From positions 1-36,670 of the forward strand of contig JAFGBG010000047.1 in assembly GCA_016933295.1 (NCBI GenBank): DNA of 36,670 nt, written 5' to 3'. This document shows positions 33,207 through 36,670 of this stretch, one piece after another. Under the pieces are notes generated by a model. The model saw only the letters and a program-made list of their open reading frames with translations, searched no databases and was not told the origin of the DNA. Within the stretch, counting starts at the first letter, position 1, and each line of letters begins with the position of its first letter. The translations under genes were made by a program, and so were the position numbers. The DNA is from Sedimentisphaerales bacterium (GTDB lineage: Bacteria; Planctomycetota; Phycisphaerae; Sedimentisphaerales; Anaerobacaceae).

Positions 33207-34799
33207 CTAGAAATTCATGCAATCGGCATAAATATCCTGGAAGTCGGACTCGTTAGCGATTTCCACATATTCAATCATGCGAGCTAATTTGAGGGCATGA
33301 TCCCGTCTCTGCCGCGACAAAAGTATCATCTCTGCACCGGAAAGTGCGGCATTTCCAATAAAATGAAGCCGTTGGGTATCACCCGTAGGTAAAAGTCCTA
33401 TCCGCAGGGCACTTTCAGGTCGAATATAGTTACCAAAAGCTCCAGCCAAAAATATCTGTTCGATATCGGCATCTGCGATATCTAATTTCCGCATTAAAAT
33501 TTTTATTCCGGCACGGATGGCCGCTTTGGCTAACTGTATCTGGCGAATGTCCCTTTGTGTAATGATAACACCGTATTGGTTTTCGTTAATGTTTCTATAG
33601 AGAGTAAAGCCTAACTGTCCATCCAGCTTCATAATCCGCGAAACAATTGCAGTCGGAAGAACATCTTTAAGTCTATCAGGCTCGGCGAATCTGCCTGTGG
33701 TATCGATAATGCCCAAATCCAATAGAACTGCGGCGGCATCGATCAGACCTGAGCCGCAAATCGAATGCGGTGTACAATTTCCTATCACATCCAAATCAAT
33801 ATCATCCTGCCCAATAACAACGGCTTCAATCGCCCCCTCGACCGCCCTGCTGCCGCAACTAATGCGCGCCCCTTCGAGAGCCGGTCCTGCGGCACAACTC
33901 GCGGCATAAAGCTTGTCTTTTGAACCGAGTACAATTTCGCCGTTGGTTCCAATGTCAACAATTAAAGTCTTCTTTTCGGCTGAATCAATACCGGTCGCCA
34001 GAGCAACAGCAGTCGTATCCGAACCTACAAAACCAGCAATATTTTCTACAGTATGGATATTCCCCTGAGGATTTATCTTTATATACAGTTTTTCGGCGGA
34101 GGAATCATAAGCATCAAGTGAATGAGCCTTATATGGCGCCCATCCGAGCTGGGCTATCGGAAACTGAAGAAAAATGTGGTTCATTGTAGTGTTACCAACC
34201 ACACATACCTCATATATCTCATCGGCGAAAATTGAGGTTTTCCGACATAATTTGTCGATCAGTTTATTAATGCAATCGATTATAACTTTATTAAGATCGG
34301 CGAGATTTTCCAAATCCTGGGCATAAGATATCCTGCTGATAACATCATCGCCGTATTTTGTTTGCGGATTCAGATCAGATTCTACAGCTTGAGACCGGCC
34401 GTCAACCATGTTCATCAATTTTGCTACAACGGTTGTTGTGCCGATATCAATAGCTACGCCGAAAATATTTTCTGACGTGGCTTTTAAGCGGAGTTCCTCG
34501 TAAATATTACTACCCGGCTCGATTTTCGCTTCGATTCCTTGTTCGAGAATTTGCTGTTGAAAATATCTGGACTGGGAAGGAATAGATACTATAAGGTTGC
34601 TTTGAATCCGATATTGACAGGCGAGAACTTCCTTGTCTTCCGGCAGAATTTTAACGAGACACTTTTTACAAGTGCCCCTACCACCGCAAGCGGTATTTAA
34701 GACAATACCCGCCTGGCCTGCCGCCTCGACAACCGTAGCACCCGCATGAATAGCTATTTGTTTGCCATCTGGCTCAAAGGTAATCGTGAAATGTTTCAT
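33207..34799 (-). CDS. RACo-like ferredoxin/ASKHA protein
   Basis: The 530-aa protein has a 2Fe-2S ferredoxin domain (1 to about 75) with C38, C44, C47 and C61, and then an ASKHA ATPase fold: 'GVAIDIGTTTVVAKL' (114-128), 'TLIVDIGTNGEIVLGS', 'CGSGLIDAAAVLLDLG' and 'IFLAGAFGNYI'. This is the DUF4445/RACo family, which uses ATP to reactivate corrinoid proteins to Co(I). It is shorter than the about 600-650 residues I recall for typical members. No corrinoid protein or methyltransferase lies in the window, so its target is unknown. The start at 34799 has a weak GGTAA upstream. It follows the small basic ORF by 58 bp on the same strand. Confidence 0.85.
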   Translation of the reverse strand: MKHFTITFEPDGKQIAIHAGATVVEAAGQAGIVLNTACGGRGTCKKCLVKILPEDKEVLACQYRIQSNLIVSIPSQSRYFQQQILEQGIEAKIEPGSNIYEELRLKATSENIFGVAIDIGTTTVVAKLMNMVDGRSQAVESDLNPQTKYGDDVISRISYAQDLENLADLNKVIIDCINKLIDKLCRKTSIFADEIYEVCVVGNTTMNHIFLQFPIAQLGWAPYKAHSLDAYDSSAEKLYIKINPQGNIHTVENIAGFVGSDTTAVALATGIDSAEKKTLIVDIGTNGEIVLGSKDKLYAASCAAGPALEGARISCGSRAVEGAIEAVVIGQDDIDLDVIGNCTPHSICGSGLIDAAAVLLDLGIIDTTGRFAEPDRLKDVLPTAIVSRIMKLDGQLGFTLYRNINENQYGVIITQRDIRQIQLAKAAIRAGIKILMRKLDIADADIEQIFLAGAFGNYIRPESALRIGLLPTGDTQRLHFIGNAALSGAEMILLSRQRRDHALKLARMIEYVEIANESDFQDIYADCMNF

Positions 34800-34857
34800 T
34801 TACCGTATTGCGTATATCCTGCGAGATACTCAATACGCATGAGTCAAAAACCGGTTA

Positions 34858-34938
34858 TCAGGTGATTTTATGCCGTATTTTCCACTTGGCACGCCTTTTT
34901 TTACTGCCAATTTTGCGTCTGCGTCTCGATTTTGCCAT
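34858..34938 (-). CDS. 26-aa highly basic protein
   Basis: This ORF is too short for usual gene callers. It starts MAKSRRRRKIGSKKRRAK and ends TGA (34860-34858); 14 of 26 residues are Lys or Arg and one is His. GGAG lies 8 nt before the ATG, and a promoter at 35003-35032 is well placed. Such tiny basic proteins are often ribosome-associated (compare bS22 or the AURKAIP1/COX24 type), so RNA binding is a reasonable inference, but I do not recognise a specific family. It would be the first gene of a transcript with the RACo-like gene. Confidence 0.55.
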   Translation of the reverse strand: MAKSRRRRKIGSKKRRAKWKIRHKIT

Positions 34939-35002
34939 CTATTTCTCCACAAACAACGAAAAACTTTATTGTAAAAACTTTCAAGTACTTTGAATATATG
35001 AT

Positions 35003-35032
35003 ATTATAGGCAACTTGGAAAGTAAAAAACAA
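35003..35032 (-). promoter_or_regulatory. Probable promoter of the small basic gene
   Basis: On the minus strand TTGTTT (35032-35027), an 18-nt spacer, and TATAAT (35008-35003). Expected start near 34996, about 60 nt before the ATG. Confidence 0.5.
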
Positions 35033-35119
35033 AAATTAGTAATCGTTTCACGGGGAAAATAGCGTTATTGTATTCTGGGGAGAATTCCAGAACCGGCTAA
35101 TCTTGATATGGGAAGTCGG

Positions 35120-35147
35120 TTGAATATATGCTAATCTGGATTATAGC
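35120..35147 (+). promoter_or_regulatory. Possible promoter of the Cys-rich small protein
   Basis: TTGAAT (35120-35125), a 16-nt spacer, and TATAGC (35142-35147). Expected start near 35154, about 30 nt before the ATG at 35185. Moderate match only. Confidence 0.4.
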
Positions 35148-35184
35148 CGATAGATTCTCTCCACAGCTCAGATTGGGGTGTAAA

Positions 35185-35481
35185 ATGATTCAATGTAAAG
35201 ATTGTGAGCTTTGCGAATTCGGACCTGAGGGCAGAAGAACCTTGAAGTGCGATCCTTTCACAAATATCAAAGAACCGGAATGTATAGCAAAATGGCAGCT
35301 AATTCGGCTGGATATGCTCCTATCCAGCTACCAGGGAATGCTCAAATGGTATGGAAAATTGGCACCTTTGCAGGATAAACTTATAAAATTTATGCAGCGT
35401 GAAATCAACGAGCTGGACGACGCGGATAGCTGGAAATTTAATGAGCCGGAACCGGAGGAAGATGAGGGACAAGACTTCTAA
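35185..35481 (+). CDS. Small Cys-rich, acidic-tailed conserved protein
   Basis: The 98-aa protein starts 'MIQCKDCELCEFGPEGRR' with C4, C7 and C10, then C22 and C33 ('KCDPF', 'EPECIAKW'). Four of them could bind one zinc ion. A helical middle follows, 'YGKLAPLQDKLIKFMQREIN', and the tail 'FNEPEPEEDEGQDF' is acidic. I recall similar short proteins of unknown function in Planctomycetota but can name no family. The ATG at 35185 is chosen because the Cys cluster begins there; an upstream in-frame ATG at 35128 precedes the likely promoter. It lies 104 bp before the sigma factor gene and may be linked with it. Confidence 0.7.
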   Translation: MIQCKDCELCEFGPEGRRTLKCDPFTNIKEPECIAKWQLIRLDMLLSSYQGMLKWYGKLAPLQDKLIKFMQREINELDDADSWKFNEPEPEEDEGQDF

Positions 35482-35585
35482 TTTCTCATACCCTGTAAGT
35501 ATTTTTCATAACATGTTAGTTTTTGGGATTTTTTGCAATAAATCGGTCACAGATATCGTCTTAATATGTGAAAAAGTGCTGAAAA

Positions 35586-36119
35586 ATGGCACAAATTGAA
35601 GGCTTAGCGCAAATAATAGTCGGTTGCAAGGAAGGCAAAACTCAGTGCTTTTCGCAGTTGGTCGATATATACGCAAGTCGTTGTTATGGCTACTTTTATC
35701 GACTGACGGGTAATAGCGATATCAGTGATGAGCTGCTAAGTGAGCTATTTGTCAAACTGGTCGAGAAAATCGCCTCTTATAAGGGCGGGTCTTTTGAAAG
35801 CTGGTTATTTAAGGTCGCTACTAATATTTTTCACGATTTTCTCAGAAATAAGCAGCGACGTCTAAAATTACTCGATGTCAAAAAAGAACAGCTTGAAACA
35901 GAGTTTGTCAGCATAAAAAAGGCCGATAACGAGCAAATAGACAAGTTGCAAATTCAGCTTAAAAAGCTGGATTCAGATACAAGAGAATTGATTATGTTAC
36001 GGTTCTATTCGCAGTTGAGCTTCAAGGAAATAGCAAATATGCGGGGTGAGCCTATTGGAACAACTCTGGCAAAATTGCACAGGGGGCTTAAAAAACTACG
36101 GGAACTCATGGAGGGATAA
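35586..36119 (+). CDS. ECF-type RNA polymerase sigma factor
   Basis: The 177-aa protein is an extracytoplasmic-function sigma factor. Region 2 lies at about 25-95 ('LVDIYASRCYGYFYRLTG', 'ELLSELFVKLVEKI', 'SWLFKVATNIFHDFLR'). Region 4 lies at about 125-172 with the helix-turn-helix 'LSFKEIANMRGEPIGTTLAK'. The linker between them is short. The next gene overlaps the ribosome-site zone (GTG 2 nt after the stop) and encodes a membrane protein, the usual anti-sigma position. The signal and regulon are unknown. Confidence 0.88.
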   Translation: MAQIEGLAQIIVGCKEGKTQCFSQLVDIYASRCYGYFYRLTGNSDISDELLSELFVKLVEKIASYKGGSFESWLFKVATNIFHDFLRNKQRRLKLLDVKKEQLETEFVSIKKADNEQIDKLQIQLKKLDSDTRELIMLRFYSQLSFKEIANMRGEPIGTTLAKLHRGLKKLRELMEG

Positions 36120-36121
36120 TT

Positions 36122-36643
36122 GTGGATAATAGAAAAAATGATAAATTAAAAGATTTGTTAGAGCAATTTTTTAGCTCGGAGAAGGCACAAATATACTTTG
36201 ATGATATCCATCAAGGTGAAAGGATTCTCCGCGAAAACCCCGCCCCGGAACCAGATGATATGCTCATCGCCAATATTAAGGCGGAAATTGCCCTTAATGT
36301 ACTGCCTCGCAGAACAACTACTATCAAACGAATTGTATTTAGAGTAGCTGCAGTAGCCGCGGCAGTAATTATAATAACTACGATAAGTATAAATATGTTT
36401 CAAACACCCCATAAAAACGGTCATGGAACAAATGTAAATACCGCTTCAACGTTACCCAAACTATCCGCAGCTTTTTGGAACAATGAAGATATTGCCGCTT
36501 ACGATACAGAAATTGATCAGATAGAAACCGAGATGCTTGCCCTGCAACTCGGCGAAGAAAATATCGAAAGCAACAGAGACAGCACCTTGACAGAGATGGA
36601 AATGGAAACGATAGTACTTGCCGGTGATTTCTGGAAGGGATAA
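36122..36643 (+). CDS. Single-pass membrane protein, possible anti-sigma factor
   Basis: The 173-aa protein begins with a GTG that has GGAGGG 8 nt upstream, at the end of the sigma gene. Residues 1-68 are cytoplasmic and polar, one membrane helix lies at about 72-93 ('VFRVAAVAAAVIIITTISIN'), and an acidic tail follows. No zinc anti-sigma HxxxCxxC motif is present, so if it restrains the sigma factor it is of a different type. The 2-bp spacing shows translational coupling with the sigma gene; the function is inferred only from that. Confidence 0.65.
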   Translation: MDNRKNDKLKDLLEQFFSSEKAQIYFDDIHQGERILRENPAPEPDDMLIANIKAEIALNVLPRRTTTIKRIVFRVAAVAAAVIIITTISINMFQTPHKNGHGTNVNTASTLPKLSAAFWNNEDIAAYDTEIDQIETEMLALQLGEENIESNRDSTLTEMEMETIVLAGDFWKG

Positions 36644-36647
36644 AGAA

Positions 36648-36670
36648 ATGAATTCAAAACACCGTATCAT
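36648..36670 (+). CDS. First codons of a further gene, cut by the window end
   Basis: An ATG at 36648 lies 4 bp after the preceding stop, with AGGGA about 8 nt upstream, and reads MNSKHRI before the window ends. It probably belongs to the sigma-factor operon; nothing more can be said. Confidence 0.45.

Overview
The window looks like a chromosomal segment of a Planctomycetota bacterium, probably class Phycisphaerae. This is inferred from several traits together. Large secreted proteins are built from LamG, F5/8-type and Fn3-like modules with 'YYWRVDE' repeats and a 'VDDFESYND' C-terminal module. Short dockerin-like EF-hand segments are attached to non-cellulosomal enzymes. An lpxB gene points to a lipid A outer membrane. 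One intergenic region is packed with non-coding repeats of a kind I recall from this lineage. I ran no database search.

Layout. 1-2315 (minus strand): cupin, tropinone-reductase-like SDR, then split transketolase (N half complete, C half cut by the window edge). 2533-4290: threonine aldolase converging on a SIMPL-domain protein. 4291-5344: gene-free, repeat-rich. 5345-8108 (minus): arabinan-degrading pair, a GH43 lipoprotein followed by a GH51 arabinofuranosidase. 8286-11159 (minus): a 957-aa secreted double-LamG protein with a clear terminator. 11932-15738 (plus): an aminotransferase and a second secreted modular protein, each behind a strong sigma-70-type promoter. 16029-18854 (minus): tRNA-Arg(TCG), NmrA-like, VOC and zinc-type alcohol dehydrogenase genes. 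18917-23194 (minus): a cupredoxin/PQQ-type dehydrogenase/dockerin fusion and a double P-domain protein. 23584-33144 (plus): lpxB, an EamA transporter, a secreted unknown protein with an in-frame UGA, a dockerin/metallo-beta-lactamase/LamG protein, a lipoprotein oligoendopeptidase F, and an ABC ATPase/permease pair. 33207-34938 (minus): a RACo-like ferredoxin/ASKHA protein and an unlisted 26-aa very basic protein. 35185-36670 (plus): a Cys-rich small protein, an ECF sigma factor, a membrane protein that may be its anti-sigma, and the first codons of a further gene.

The most interesting signal is at 27203-27334. The secreted protein that starts at 25862 meets an in-frame UGA. Beyond it the same frame stays open for 42 protein-like codons and ends 32 bp before an intrinsic terminator. 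A hairpin resembling a bacterial SECIS element (bulge, 4-bp upper stem, UGG loop) lies 13-31 nt after the UGA. The readthrough would give a U-G-G-T-C motif, so this is a candidate undescribed selenoprotein; a nonsense mutation or sequencing error is the main alternative. Other points to check are the repeat-dense intergenic region, a triple AGGTCA operator-like site, a possible attenuator before the P-domain gene, the tiny basic protein, and the shared C-terminal module.
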